From Acidobacteriota bacterium (GTDB lineage: Bacteria > Acidobacteriota > Blastocatellia > RBC074): 64,000 bases of DNA. The stretch lies in contig JADJLO010000043.1 in the NCBI GenBank assembly GCA_016710075.1, positions 219,239-283,238 of the forward strand. Reading direction: 5' to 3'. Both the position numbers and the translations under genes were made by a program. The notes beneath the pieces were generated by a model that made no database searches, had not been told where the DNA came from, and saw only the letters and a program-made list of their open reading frames with translations. Positions 1-10,742 of this stretch are shown piece by piece (the stretch's first letter is position 1; each line of letters begins with the position of its first letter).

Positions 1-1626
1 CCCGGTGCAATAATGCCGGTCTCGTTTTCACGAAAGGCGGCGTAAGCCGCCCAGGTGGTGTAAGCCCGCAGGGCCTCCTCAGGTTTGGTGTTCTGTTCAG
101 GGTACCAGCCTTTGGGCGGCTGCAGATTTTTATCTCTTCTTGTGATGGCGGCGTGCAGACCGTAGAAGATGTCATGATCCGATCCCGGCAGATCGGAGTT
201 GAAAATCAATCTGACGCCGTGTTCGAGCATAGTTCGCCAGGCATAGGCGCCCTTCACTCGTTCGGGACCAAGCCGGCTTTCGGCCCAGGTCTTGTCCTCG
301 GCGCAGTGAGGAGGTTCCATAGAGGCGATCACATCCATCTTCCTGAATCTCACAAAATCGTCCGGATGAACGACCTGCGCATGTTCGATACGATTCCGGT
401 TCAGACGGACTTCCGGCTTCTCTTTGATCACAGTTTCAATGAAATCAAGGGTCTCGCGATTGCCGGCATCGCCGATTGCGTGAATTGCCACCTGAAAACC
501 AGCCTTCATCATGTCAGCAACCAGCTTTCGATCGAAGCCGTATTGTTCCCCGCTGACGCCCTTGTGTCCGGGCTTATCGGAATAATCGTCGAGCAGTCTC
601 GCTCCGCGTGAGCCGAGTGCGGCATCGTAATAGGCCTTGACGGCACGAACAGTCAGCATCCCCGCTGTGTCGCTCATCGGGCCTTTGATGAGCCAGGTCC
701 GGCATTCATCGCTATCTCTTGCCGAGAGCATTGCATAGACACGAATGGGTAGTCTGTTTTCCCGGGCCAGTGATTCGAAAGCCCGCATCGTGGCGGCATT
801 TGCGCCGGCCTCATGAACTGCGACAAAGCCCGAGCGGGCCATGGTCTCAAGTCCCGAAAGAACGTATGACTCGATCTGTTTATTGGACGGTTTGGGAACG
901 GTATCCGAGAGCAATGTGGTTGCCCGGTTGAGCAGGATTCCAGTCGGTTCGCCGGATTTATCCTTGACGATGATTCCACCTGCCGGCGGTTGGGTCTTGC
1001 GATCGATGCCGGCTTTCAAACGCCAGGCGGTTGCCCCAGGCGGCGAACCCGTGGAGGCTGCCCAGATATACCGGATGATCGTGAACCTTTTCGCCGAGAA
1101 GCTTCATCGTGGGATATTTCGTTGCCCATGCGCCTTCATCCCAGCCTTTGCCAATGATCCATTCGCCTTTTGGAACCTTCGAAGCAAATTCCGCAACGCG
1201 TGCAACAGCCTCTTCCTCGGTTCCGACACCTGTCAGATCGACCTGGCTCTGCTTCTCCCCGAGCTCCGCAATGTGTACGTGAGAATCTACGAGGCCGGGA
1301 ATTACCGTCGCGCCATTCAGATCGATGACCCGCGTCCGATCACCACGGAATTTCCTGGACTCGTCGGAACTCCCGACAAAGACGATCCTGTCGTCGCGGA
1401 TGGCCACTGCTTCCGCGTCCGGTCTCCACCCTCGTGGAGAATAAGGCGCATTGTCTGAAGGCACTCCGTCAGGCGCAGGCTCTTTCCAATTGAAGGTGTA
1501 AACACGGGCATTGATGAGAATGGTATCGGCGGTCTCGGACTTCTTAAGCCTCTGACAAGCTGGGAATATTGCCGCTGCTAAAATGAACAAACAAACGATA
1601 AATCCGAATTTTACTTTTTCAAACAT
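1..1626 (-). pseudogene. Amidohydrolase family lipoprotein (YtcJ-like), frameshifted and cut by the window edge
   Basis: Metal-dependent amidohydrolase of the YtcJ/N-substituted formamide deformylase type, predicted to act outside the inner membrane. The N-terminus has a hydrophobic segment ending in FPAC, a lipobox, then the usual beta-sandwich start (ILINARVYTFN) and the metal-binding DSHVH. A one-base frameshift near 1,015 splits the reading. The next frame runs open to position 1 and carries IHAIGDAGN, IEHAQV and NSDLPGSD, all expected metal or active-site regions. The ATG at 1,626 is chosen over an upstream TTG because AAAGG lies about 10 nt before it. The 3' end is outside the window. 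The substrate is not predictable. The frameshift may be a sequence error. Confidence 0.8.
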
Positions 1627-1700
1627 GATGGCCAAACCTTTTATTCTTCAGACGGGGCAGGCGTTTTGAGCTCAAGCTTCAACTTGAACTCCTACAAGTA

Positions 1701-1716
1701 TCACGCAAAAGCGTGA
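1701..1716. repeat. Short perfect hairpin downstream of the ThDP enzyme
   Basis: A 6-bp perfect stem (TCACGC/GCGTGA) with an AAAA loop lies about 25 nt past the stop of the minus-strand ThDP enzyme. It could end that transcript, but no T-run follows on the minus strand, so an intrinsic terminator is not supported. Confidence 0.3.
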
Positions 1717-1742
1717 ACTCTGAAACGAAATATATTCCCGAA

Positions 1743-3471
1743 TCAATCCAGCAAATGGCGTTTAACAGCGCGACCGATGAACCTCAGTTTCTGGCTGAAA
1801 GGGAAGCGGCCAAGGTTAACCTTGACCACACCCTGCGTGAAAGAGCTCTTGCGACTGTAATCGATCTTCACATCAATGATTACAGGGCGGCCGTCTTCGC
1901 TGATCTTCATTGCCTGATCGAGGACTCCGGTGACGCCGGCGTCGTTTTCCATCTTGAGGTATGCGGCGCCCGTCGCAATCGCTACTCCCTCAAAGTTCGC
2001 TTCACCCAGAACCGTGCAGGTTTTCCTGTTGAGCGGGATCTGCTGAAACTGAAATCTGAGCCAGCTCCCCGTCATTGAAGATGCAGAAGATGGCGCCAAG
2101 GCCCAGCCTGGATGCGGTTATTATTTCCAGGCCGGTCATGAGAAATCCTCCGTCGCCGACGATAGCCACCACCTGTTTGTCTGGATGAGTCAACTTCACG
2201 CCAATTGCCGCAGGCACGCAATATCCCATGCAATTAAAATCGGTCGGCGATATCAGATGTTTTGACTTGTGCACCGGAAACAGTTCGGCAGTCAGGAATG
2301 TATGATTGCCGTCATCGACAACGACGTAAGCGTCATCCGCCAGTCGCTTGCGAAGTTCGGTGAAGAATATGCCGGGCGAGACTCTCTCGGCATTCGGCTT
2401 TTCGGTCCAGGATCTGATGTATGCATCTTTTTCAGTTTTGATCAGTGCCTGAATCTTCGCCGACTCGCGCATGCTTGCGCCGCTCTTTTTCAATCCGGCG
2501 CAGAGGGCCTGAATCGCGTCGGATGCGTCACTCTCAATCGCCACCCTGGCAGTGTAATTTTTATGAAATACCGCTGAGTTGATGTCTATGTGAATGAGAT
2601 TTTCCGGAATGCTCATGCCGTAGCTGCCGGTAGCCAGCTCGGCAAACCTGACTCCAACCGCGATCAGGCAGTCACAGCCTCGAATGCTTTTTCGTGCTGC
2701 CGGCACTGCCGACGGGCCAAATCCCATTCCGGCATGCAGCGGATGATTGGCGGGAAAGACGCTCAGACCCTGAAGCGTGGTTGAAACCGGGGCTCCAAGC
2801 AATTCGGCGAGCTCAATGGCATCACTTGTGGCATCGCGGGCGCCCCAGCCAAGATAAAGCCCGGGTTTTTTGGCGGCTTTATCAGATCAATCGCGGCGCT
2901 GATTCCGGTCTGATCGATCTCAGGGTTCTTCCATGCTTTTTGGTAAACCGGCAGATCCTCTACCTCTCCGGAGAAAAGCTGGATATCACCGGATAGTTCG
3001 ATAAAACCGGGCCGGGCTCTCCGGAAGTCGCATGTCATACCCTTTGTAAATTGTGGGAATGACATCCTCATGCCTGTTCACCAGAAAAGCCGCTTTTGTA
3101 ATCCCCTCGAGCACTCGCTGCTGGTCGATGTCATGCAACTGGTAGCTTTTCCCTGTATCGCGCCTGATCCCGCCGGAGATTACCAGAAGCGGAACCCCGT
3201 CAAGGTATGCCTCGCCTATCCCGCTCATCGCATGAGTCATGCCGGCGGCCGGCACTATGGCAAGGCAGCCTATGCTCTCCGTCGTTCGGCTGATCGCTTC
3301 CGCCATAAAGCTCGCACACTGCTCATGCGTAACAAGAATGGGCGTGATCTGTTCAGAGTTGTTCAGCTCATCGTAAAGCTCTGTATTGTGAACCCCGGGA
3401 ATGCCGAATGTGTATTTAACTCCGATCTGTTCGAGGGCATAAACAGCAAGCCAGGCACCCGTCTTCTTCAT
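1743..3471 (-). pseudogene. Thiamine-diphosphate-dependent enzyme (acetolactate synthase / benzoylformate decarboxylase type), three frameshifts
   Basis: A ThDP-binding enzyme of about 570 aa once the frames are joined. Order: N-terminal PYR domain with the activating Glu in VTHEQCASFMAEA; central Rossmann domain with LGAPVSTTLQGLSVFP; C-terminal PP domain with GDGGFLMTGLEI followed about 20 residues later by FND, the GDG-N cofactor motif. The frame changes near 3,010, 2,850 and 2,055. The ATG at 3,471 has GGAG about 6 nt upstream. The family covers acetolactate synthase, benzoylformate decarboxylase, oxalyl-CoA decarboxylase and 2-hydroxyacyl-CoA lyase; no regulatory-subunit gene (ilvN/ilvH) adjoins it, so a catabolic role is more likely than valine synthesis. 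It probably shares a transcript with the FAD dehydrogenase upstream. Confidence 0.8.
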
Positions 3472-3490
3472 ATACGCTCCAGTGAGAGGA

Positions 3491-3704
3491 AGTTTAAAGT
3501 TTAAGGTCTAAAGTTTAAAGATGTCTGGCAGTTGTCGTTGGGGATCAATAAATGTTTCAGGATTATTTATCGCCAGGAACTACAAGACAAATATTGATCA
3601 TTATTTTCAGGGCGTTCCAGACGATTCAAATATCTGCGAAATCACAAAAACCGTTAGTCTCAGAATCTTTAAACTTTAAACTTTAAACTTTGAACTTTGA
3701 ACTT
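3491..3704. repeat. Inverted-repeat element with TTTAAAG-heptad arms, copy A
   Basis: The left arm (3,491-3,520) is built of AGTTTAAAG heptads and the right arm (3,667-3,704) of the complementary CTTTAAACT units, about 145 bp apart. The inner flank of the left arm (GTTGTCGTT) matches the copy at 40,199-40,318 in inverse orientation, so the two are related elements. The right arm abuts the stop codon of the FAD dehydrogenase. Confidence 0.75.
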
Positions 3705-5316
3705 ACTTATTATTGATGATTGATTGAGCGGCGATGCGTCCGCTGAATACACACCCGCCAAGGAAAGTTCCTTCGAGTGATCGCAGGCCGTGAATGCCGC
3801 CCCCTCCGAAGCCGGCGGCTTCACCGGCGGCAAAAAGTCCCGGGATTGGTTCGCCTGATTCATTGATGACGCGAGACTGCAGGTCCGTCTGGATTCCTCC
3901 AAGACTTTTGCGGACCAGTATGAACTCTCTGATTGCAATCAGCGGCATCGAGTCCGGGTCGTTGATTTTGCGAACTTGCAGGTGCGAATCCGGTCGCCCC
4001 GGTATTGGCGGGCATGAGCAATCCGCCTTAACTGGTCATCGTTATGGAATGGCTGTCCGCGATCGATCATCTCGTCGTACCTGCTGATCTCCCGGCCAGC
4101 AGTGCTGCATCGACATCGTTTGAACCTGTCAGGGCGTTCATCTTTCCGCAAGCTCCGGAATCGACCTGGCTGTGACGAAGTCCACGCAATTATCCACGAA
4201 ATCCCTGACCAGGCCGGTATTGCCGAATAATAACGAAGCCAGAAAACCAATTATCTTCTTGTCGCGGATCGCCTGATTGAATTCGGCTCCGGAAACTGCA
4301 AGCTCCTTTTTAGCTATCTTCCAGTTGAGAATCTGCCACGAGTATTTTTTCTTTTGGGCGCAGATGGTGTCGACCAGATATCTCGAATCGAAAGATGTCA
4401 CCATCGCCGGCGGACCCATCCTCCGGCCTTCGTAGTTCATCCAGAGAGCCGATTTTGGCGGTACGAGCGACAGCCCGTGGTTTTCGTGTTGAGGCCGCCA
4501 GTGATGAACTCCCGCAGCATAATTCCACATCTTGTCGAGGTGGGTTACGCGCCCTCCATGAGTCCTGACCAGATCATGAATCGCGCCGTCGGCTTCAGGC
4601 CACGATCCATTGAGCAAATATTCGGGCGGTTCGCCCCAGGGCTTGTACCAGTGCTTTCTGACCAGATCGAGATTGCCGCCGATTCCGCCGGCAGCGACGA
4701 TCACGTTTTCTCCAGTCGCGGCGAAACTTTCACCTGTGGTCTCAACGACTCCGGCGCAGCCGGTGAAGCGGCCTCCAGACTGAGTCAGTTCCGTAACGCG
4801 GTGACTGAAAAAAAGTTGAAGCCGGTCACGTCGTGGATGACTGAAGAGTTTATCGAGCAGGGCCAGTATCAAACCCTGACCCGTCCCCCAGACCATGTGA
4901 AAGCGTGGTACTGAGTTTCCAGGCTGGTGCAAGCCCTTTCAACCCAGTGAACCACGGAAAGAATTTGACCCCTCGTTGCCTGAGCCAGACATAGACATCC
5001 TCAAGAGATCTGGAAACATAATTTTCAGCCCAGCGCCGGGGCCAGACGTCGGCTTCACCGAGTTCTCCGTAACTGATCCAGTCACGCAGAGCCAGATCTG
5101 CATTGTCTTTTATACCTCCGCGCTTCTGTTCGGGCGAGCCAACGATGAAGACACCTCCGAAAGATGCCCGCGCCAGACCACCGAAGCGATCCTCAGCCGC
5201 TCGATCTATCAGCACAACGCTTTTGCCAGTGATCGAGAAGTTCGAGTGTCGCCGCTATCCCGGCCAGCCCTCCTCCTATGACGACTACATCAGCCTGATA
5301 TTTTTTCTCTGTCATA
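3703..5316 (-). pseudogene. FAD-binding dehydrogenase, KstD / fumarate-reductase flavoprotein type, multiple frameshifts
   Basis: Flavoprotein dehydrogenase of the FAD_binding_2 superfamily, about 540 aa when the frames are joined. The N-terminus has the dinucleotide-binding VVVIGGGLAGIAA. Later blocks are GNSVPRFHMVWGTG, VIVAAGGIGGN, MNALTGSND and the C-terminal FAD block GLFAAGEAAGFGGGG, followed by EGTFLGGCVFSGR. From memory the order and spacing match the conserved 'putative FAD-binding dehydrogenase' family related to 3-ketosteroid dehydrogenases. Frame changes occur near 5,235, 4,935, 4,138, 4,090 and 3,960. Such enzymes desaturate ketosteroid-like or other enone substrates; the substrate here is unknown. 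The ATG at 5,316 opens directly into the Rossmann motif. Confidence 0.8.
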
Positions 5317-5395
5317 TGGTTTTCCAGATGAGTGATGATGCGCGTATCTCATCATACAAACTTGCTTATATCAAGATAATCAATAACGAAAGAGA

Positions 5396-5538
5396 GATCA
5401 CGAAAAAGACGGAATAAACGAAACAAATGAAAAATTTACAGACGGTCAATGGGCAGGATAAAACAGCTGATTGATAATCACGAACCGAGCTTGTTTGATC
5501 ATTTTCGTTTGTTTCGTTTATTCCGTCTTTTTTTAATC
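5396..5538. repeat. Hairpin element with AGACGGAATAAACGAAAC arms, copy D
   Basis: Inverted arms of about 38 bp (5,396-5,433 and 5,502-5,538) share the core AGACGGAATAAACGAAAC. The interior is similar to the interior of the copy at 23,998-24,158 in the opposite orientation. The element fills about half of the 298-bp gap between the divergent FAD dehydrogenase and glycan operon; the rest of the gap shows no gene. Confidence 0.8.
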
Positions 5539-5614
5539 TTTCTTTTGCCTTCTGTTTTTTCATTTACCCGTATCGGTTGATTCATTTGAACTCTTCCGAT
5601 ATTAAGGAAGAGTA

Positions 5615-6808
5615 ATGAAAAGGCTTCTGGTTTATTCGCATGATACTTTCGGGTTGGGAAACGTACGCCGCATGCTGGCTATCTGCCGGCACCTGCTCGA
5701 ATCGATTGATGATCTCTCAATTCTGTTGGTCACAGGGTCAGCCGTGATTCATAGCCTGCGACTTCCCGACGACCTCGATTATATAAAGCTTCCATGTCTG
5801 ACGAGGGTGGGCCGCGGAGAATACACCGCGAAGTATCTCAGTTCGAGCCTTGAGGAAGTCGTGACTCTGAGGTCGGATCTGATTCTTGCGGCGGTGAGGA
5901 ACTTCAAGCCGGATCTGCTGATGGTCGATAAGAAGCCGCTCGGAGTTAAACGCGAGCTGATCCCGGCTTTCGAGTACATTGTTGAATCCCTCCCTGAAAC
6001 CAAAAAGATTCTCATTCTTCGCGATGTGCTCGACCAACCCCGGATCATCGTCAGCAATTGGGAGCGCAATGGTCATTACGAGGCAATCAAGCATCTATAC
6101 GACCGGGTGTTGATTCTGGGGCAAAGGGAGATCTTCGACCCGATAAAGGAATATTCATTCCCGGTTGAAGTCATCGACAAAGTGAGTTTTTGCGGATACA
6201 TAAAGAAAGAATCAGATCCTGAAAAGAGCCTGGAGATCAGACGGAGGCTGTTAATCGAAGACGGGCAGCAGCTCGTCCTGGTAACCCGGGGGCGGTGAAG
6301 ATGGCTATCAGGTGATAGATACTTACCTCAGCGCGCTGGACCTGATGCCGCCAGGATCAGGCTTCAGAACGGTGGTGGTAAGCGGTCCTGAAATGCCTGA
6401 CGACCAGCGGGAGTTGCTCAGAAAGCGATCTGAGCTACTGCCCGGCGTGACTTTTCTTGATTTCACCGGCGATCTTGTCGACCTCCATGTCGGCTTCTGA
6501 TGCGGTTGTATCGATGGCCGGTTACAACACCATCTGCGAAATCGTTTCGATGCGAAAGAAGGCTTTGGTTATCCCAAGAGTGCGCCCTACTGAAGAACAG
6601 TGGATGAGGGCTTCCAAGATGTCCCACCTCGGACTTTTTTAAAGTCATTCATCCGGATCATCTGACACCGCATATGCTTGCGCTTGAACTGAGAAATTTA
6701 GTCGAATGCCCGCCGGCAGAAATTGCATATTCGCAAATCAACCTCGAGGCCTTGCCCGAAATTGCCGGAACAGTCAGCACCTTACTTTACTCCCATGCAA
6801 CTGCCTGA
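5615..6808 (+). pseudogene. COG4671-type glycosyltransferase 1, three frameshifts
   Basis: GT-B-fold predicted glycosyltransferase related to the MurG/GT28 group. It starts with MKRLLVYSHDTFGLGN, where the Gly-rich HDTFGLGN loop is typical of this family, and keeps the C-terminal nucleotide-sugar block SMAGYNTICEI. Frames change near 6,293 (in a GGGGG run), 6,490 and 6,640; joined, the product is about 395 aa. The joined frame ends at 6,808 and overlaps the next gene's ATG (6,795) by 14 nt, suggesting translational coupling. It is a paralogue of the gene at 9,492, which has the same HxxxGxG opening and SMAGYNT block. It is the first gene of the glycan operon. Confidence 0.75.
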
Positions 6809-8108
6809 ATCTGAAATTGGATATATTCTCAAGGGATTTCCCCGGACTTCGGAAACTTTCATCTCAAATGAGATATATCTCCTCGAACAGGCCGGATTGA
6901 AAATATCGATCTTCTCCTTAAAAAAACTGGAGGGGCAGAAAGTTCACGGAGTTTCGCGGCGGATCAATGCCGCTGTCACCTATCTCCCGGAACCGTCGGC
7001 TTATCAAAATGCCGGCCTAGTCAGATGGATTTTCGACAACCTCACTTTATTCTCAAGGAGCCATCTCCGCCTCTTCAGGATGAAACCGTGGGTTTATGCC
7101 GGAACTCTCTTCTCGGTCGTTTCGATGAGTTTCAAATATGCGGATGGATCTTTCAAGACCGCATTCAGGTCGTTTCTCAAGGAGTTTTTACAGGCTGGAT
7201 ATATTGCGGTGGAGGTGCTGAATTCCGGGCGGATTCGCCATCTTCATGCTCATTTCTGCCATACCGCGACTACTGTTGCCATGTTTGCAGCCAAACTCAG
7301 CGAGGTTCCGTTCAGCTTCACGGCGCACGCAAAGGATATCTACCGCACCGATATGAATCCTGGCGATCTATTGTCGCGTAAATTACAGAAAGCGGAATTT
7401 GCGGTCACCTGCACAAAAGCCAACTACGATTATTTGGACAGGCTCAAACCCGCGACCTCGCGGTTGTATCGAATTTACCACGGAATCGATTTGAAGCTTT
7501 TCACAGCGTCAAATAATAACCGCACTTCCGGTCCGCCGTTGATTCTCTCTGTCGGGCGGTTTGTGGAGAAGAAAGGGTTCACCTATCTTGTCGAGGCCTG
7601 CCGGTTTCTCAAAGACGAGGAGTGGAGCTTCATCTGCCGGATGATTGGCGGTTTTGATGCGTATGCAGAAACGGTACAAGCGTCGATTGACAGCCTTGAC
7701 CTGGCAGATATCGTGACCATTCATCATGCCGTTACCCAGGAAGAGTTGAAAAGCATCTATCAGGCTGCGGCAATCTTTGTCCTGCCATGCAGGATTACCG
7801 ATGATGGCGATCGTGACGGAATCCCGAATGTTCTGGTAGAAGCCATGGCAATGGGTCTGCCGGTCATCTCCACAAATATCTCCGGCATCCCGGAACTCAT
7901 CAAAGATAAGGAAAACGGGCTGCTGGTTCCGCAGAAAGATTCCCGGGCCCTTGCTGATGCGATTCAATCAATGCTCGGGAATCCCGGCCTCATGAAAGAA
8001 TTCGCCTTAAAGGGCCTGGAAACCGTGCACCGTGATTTCGATGCAAAATCAAACACACTTGCATTGAAGCAATTGTTCGAGCAATGCCTTGAGAGCGCGC
8101 GCAAATGA
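6795..8108 (+). CDS. Family 4 glycosyltransferase (exopolysaccharide / colanic-acid WcaL-like)
   Basis: Retaining GT4 glycosyltransferase of 437 aa, cytoplasmic or membrane-associated. The N-terminus GYILKGFPRTSETFISNEI is characteristic of WcaL/AmsK-like enzymes. The donor site shows SVGRFVEKKGF and the C-terminal EAMAMGLPVISTNISG of the EX7E region. The ATG at 6,795 is preferred because family members begin a few residues before the KGFPRTSETF block, and because it overlaps the end of the upstream gene. It overlaps the downstream kinase by 4 nt (ATGA). It likely adds a hexose to the glycan or glycolipid made by this operon. Confidence 0.85.
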   Translation: MQLPESEIGYILKGFPRTSETFISNEIYLLEQAGLKISIFSLKKLEGQKVHGVSRRINAAVTYLPEPSAYQNAGLVRWIFDNLTLFSRSHLRLFRMKPWVYAGTLFSVVSMSFKYADGSFKTAFRSFLKEFLQAGYIAVEVLNSGRIRHLHAHFCHTATTVAMFAAKLSEVPFSFTAHAKDIYRTDMNPGDLLSRKLQKAEFAVTCTKANYDYLDRLKPATSRLYRIYHGIDLKLFTASNNNRTSGPPLILSVGRFVEKKGFTYLVEACRFLKDEEWSFICRMIGGFDAYAETVQASIDSLDLADIVTIHHAVTQEELKSIYQAAAIFVLPCRITDDGDRDGIPNVLVEAMAMGLPVISTNISGIPELIKDKENGLLVPQKDSRALADAIQSMLGNPGLMKEFALKGLETVHRDFDAKSNTLALKQLFEQCLESARK

Positions 8109-9475
8109 ACTCGATAAATCCTCATCCGGAACTGCCTCAGATCCCGGCACTGCTGGACGCCGAGAACCTGCGCCAGCTTCTCAATTGTGAGCTGATTCAG
8201 GATAATAACATCCAAACCCGGCTTCACATTGAAGATTGCCGGATAATCAGAATCAAATACCGCCCCGGCCGGAATTGTCTGATCACCTGTGCGCTCAGCG
8301 TATCGACGGCCGGCGGAGCGAGAGCCTCAGACGTCGTTGTTTATTTCATGGTCTGCCGGGATGGCGAAAGCGCACAGGTTTACAATCAGTCTTTGAGTAC
8401 CGCGACCATATCGACACTCTTCGGCCCGGGTGTTTTTCACTTGCCCTCTATCGATTCTGTACTTTGGATTTTTCCGAATGACAGAAAACTTAAGGGGATA
8501 GAGACGCTCTCCGATGCCGGAAAAATCAAAAACGAAGTCGTTCCCGGCATCCTTCGTCAGTTTCGTGATGGATACCGGATTGCCGGCCATATCGATCTTC
8601 GTCCGATTCAATATGTACCCGAACGATCCTGCAGTGTTCGTCTTGATTTGGATCTGCAGAGTGGCAATCGCCCTCAAGTGGAAAAAATTCAGGTCTTCGG
8701 CAAATTCTACCGGCCGGGAGAATGTGAATCAGTCTGGCGTGCATTGAACGAAATCTGGAACAGCGACGAATGCAGCAGTGGGCTTCTCGTGATACCCGAG
8801 CCGATGGCATTCCTGCATCAGTCTCAGAGTTTATGGCTCAAATGGCTGACCGGGAAGACCATTGACGAATACGATCTCGGAAGCGAGGAATTGTCTGACT
8901 CGCTTGTACAAATGGGAAAAATGCTTGCCGCCCTTCACCGGCTCGAGATCGATCGGCTGCCGGCGACAGGCATGCCCGATATCCGCCGCAAGCTTGATTC
9001 GACTGTTGATCTCATTTCACGCGCAAGGCCAGATCTTCAGACGAAGTTACTGGAAGTTGCCGGCCGGCTTGTCTCAAGGTTCGATTCAATTCCGGTTGAA
9101 AAGAATGCGACTCTCCATGGCGATCTCCATTTGAAGAATATCTTCGTTCAGGATGACCGAAGAATCGCCTTTATCGATCTCGACAATATCTGCAGCGGAG
9201 ATCCCACGATGGAACTCGGCAGTTTTATCGCTTATCTCTATTTTCGAGGTTTGGTTGAGAAGCGCGACCTTGATCAGATTGAAAAACTCGCTGCATCCTT
9301 TATTCGGGCATACGCCGAAACCGGCAAAGTCGATCCGGATGAGCGATCTTTGAGGTGGCACATCGCCGCAGCTCTGATCCATGAGCGGGCATATCGATGC
9401 CTCACCAGATTGAAAGGTGACAGGTTCCACCTGATTGACAATTTAATCGGACTTGCGAGTGAGTTCTCAACCTGA
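8105..9475 (+). CDS. Aminoglycoside-phosphotransferase-like kinase
   Basis: A 456-aa protein with the APH/choline-kinase-type catalytic core in its second half: LHGDLHLKNIF is the catalytic loop (Brenner motif) and AFIDLDNICSGDP is the metal-binding DFG equivalent, followed by ELGSFIAYL. The first ~200 residues are a less typical N-lobe. It sits between glycosyltransferases in an ATGA-overlapped operon, so phosphorylation of a sugar or lipid intermediate of glycan synthesis is more likely than antibiotic resistance. The phosphate acceptor is unknown. Confidence 0.75.
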   Translation: MNSINPHPELPQIPALLDAENLRQLLNCELIQDNNIQTRLHIEDCRIIRIKYRPGRNCLITCALSVSTAGGARASDVVVYFMVCRDGESAQVYNQSLSTATISTLFGPGVFHLPSIDSVLWIFPNDRKLKGIETLSDAGKIKNEVVPGILRQFRDGYRIAGHIDLRPIQYVPERSCSVRLDLDLQSGNRPQVEKIQVFGKFYRPGECESVWRALNEIWNSDECSSGLLVIPEPMAFLHQSQSLWLKWLTGKTIDEYDLGSEELSDSLVQMGKMLAALHRLEIDRLPATGMPDIRRKLDSTVDLISRARPDLQTKLLEVAGRLVSRFDSIPVEKNATLHGDLHLKNIFVQDDRRIAFIDLDNICSGDPTMELGSFIAYLYFRGLVEKRDLDQIEKLAASFIRAYAETGKVDPDERSLRWHIAAALIHERAYRCLTRLKGDRFHLIDNLIGLASEFST

Positions 9476-9491
9476 TTCAGAGCGATAGTTA

Positions 9492-10609
9492 ATGATGAAA
9501 AGATTGATGTTCTACTGTCAGCCCGTGCTCGGTATCGGGCATTTAGTACGCAGCCTGGAGATAGTCCGCGGCCTTGGAGATTTCCATGTCGTCTTCATCA
9601 ACGGCGGGGCGTCACTATCCGAGTCTGACCTTCCATCAGGCGTTGAACTGATCAACCTGCCGCCAATGAAAGCCGATCCCGAATTTCGCGGCATTAATGC
9701 CTCGGATGATGTAACCGCCACTGAAATAACAAAATCCCGGAGAGCGAAATTATTGCTCGAATCATTCGAGCGAATCCAACCGGATATTCTGCTGATCGAG
9801 CTTTTCCCGTTCGGAAGGCTGAAATTCGATTTCGAACTCATCCCTTTGCTCGAATCGACAGGCCACTCACCTAAAAAGGTCCACATCGTATGCAGTCTCA
9901 GGGATATCCTGGTTAAAAAAAGCGATCAGAAAAGATACGAAGATTTTGTAATCAAAACGGTCAATAAATATTTCGACCTGATACTCGTTCACTCGGATCC
10001 CTCCTTTCAACGCATTGAAGAGACTTTTCCGAAAGCGCATGAGTTGATTTGTCCGGTTGCTTATACCGGCTATGTTGTTCAGCCTTCGCCGGTCGGAGAA
10101 CCAGTCGCCGGAACCGGGTCCGAAAAAACTATTGTCGCCAGCATTGGAGGCGGCAGGGTGGGCCTGGAGCTTTTGGAATGTGCAGCCGAGGCAAGCTTGT
10201 TAATCAAATCCGAACTGCCTCACAGGCTGCTGATTTTCGCCGGACCTCATATGCCCGAAGCTGATTTTATCCGGCTTGAATCGCGATTCTCGGATTGTGA
10301 TCATATCCGGATTGAACGATTCACCGCCAACTTTGCAGCTCTTTTGAAATCCGCTGATCTATCAATCAGCATGGCGGGCTACAATACGTGTATGAACATC
10401 ATAACTTCCGGAGTCAACGCAATCGTTCACCCTTTCACCGGAAACAATAACGATGAACAGACAATCAGAGCCGTCAAACTGAAAGAGGCGGGGTGGTTGA
10501 GATTATCGAAAGAGAGAATCTCAAACCTCGGATCCTTGCGGATATGATCGAACAGGCAATCAAGTTACCGAAAAAACAGGACAACGTGTTTAACCTGGAT
10601 ATGGATTGA
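9492..10609 (+). CDS. COG4671-type glycosyltransferase 2, one frameshift near the 3' end
   Basis: Paralogue of the gene at 5,615: MKRLMFYCQPVLGIGH opens the protein and SMAGYNTCMNI marks the nucleotide-sugar site. The frame changes near 10,493 inside GCGGGGTGG. The joined frame continues through EIIERENLKPRILADMIEQA and stops at 10,609, giving about 372 aa, the size expected for the family. It starts 16 nt after the kinase. Two related inverting-type transferases bracketing a GT4 suggest sequential additions of different sugars; this is inference. Confidence 0.75.
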
Positions 10610-10638
10610 GTCGAAAAGACAGCGAGATATCTCGGCCT

Positions 10639-10742
10639 TATGGAGCGCGGCGGCTTGACGCCGCCTTCCATTGGCATCGCCAACTCCCGATTATTCACGG
10701 GATCTCCAGAGCAAAAGCTGCGGCAAGCCGCCACACTCCATA
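10639..10742. repeat. Hairpin element with TATGGAGYGYGGCGGCTTG arms
   Basis: The left arm 10,639-10,664 and right arm 10,717-10,742 are inverted copies matching at about 22 of 26 positions (TATGGAG, GGCGGCTTG and CGC blocks). The element supplies the only in-frame start and the first ~34 codons of the deacetylase-like ORF, so it has probably inserted into, or extended, that gene's 5' end. Confidence 0.7.

Noticed and set aside
153..611. A plus-strand ORF of about 150 codons opposite the amidohydrolase
   Set aside because: The minus strand reads as clear amidohydrolase sequence with conserved motifs, so the plus-strand ORF is a shadow.
3491..3704. Heptad repeats as a CRISPR array
   Set aside because: The units are 7 bp, inverted between two arms, with no regular spacers and no cas genes.
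6290..6300. The stop at this place as a second selenocysteine codon
   Set aside because: The continuing sequence is in a different frame after a GGGGG run, so it is a frameshift, not recoding.
8105..9475. The APH-like kinase as an antibiotic-resistance gene
   Set aside because: It is embedded in a glycan operon with overlapping genes and lacks specific resistance-enzyme features beyond the general kinase core.
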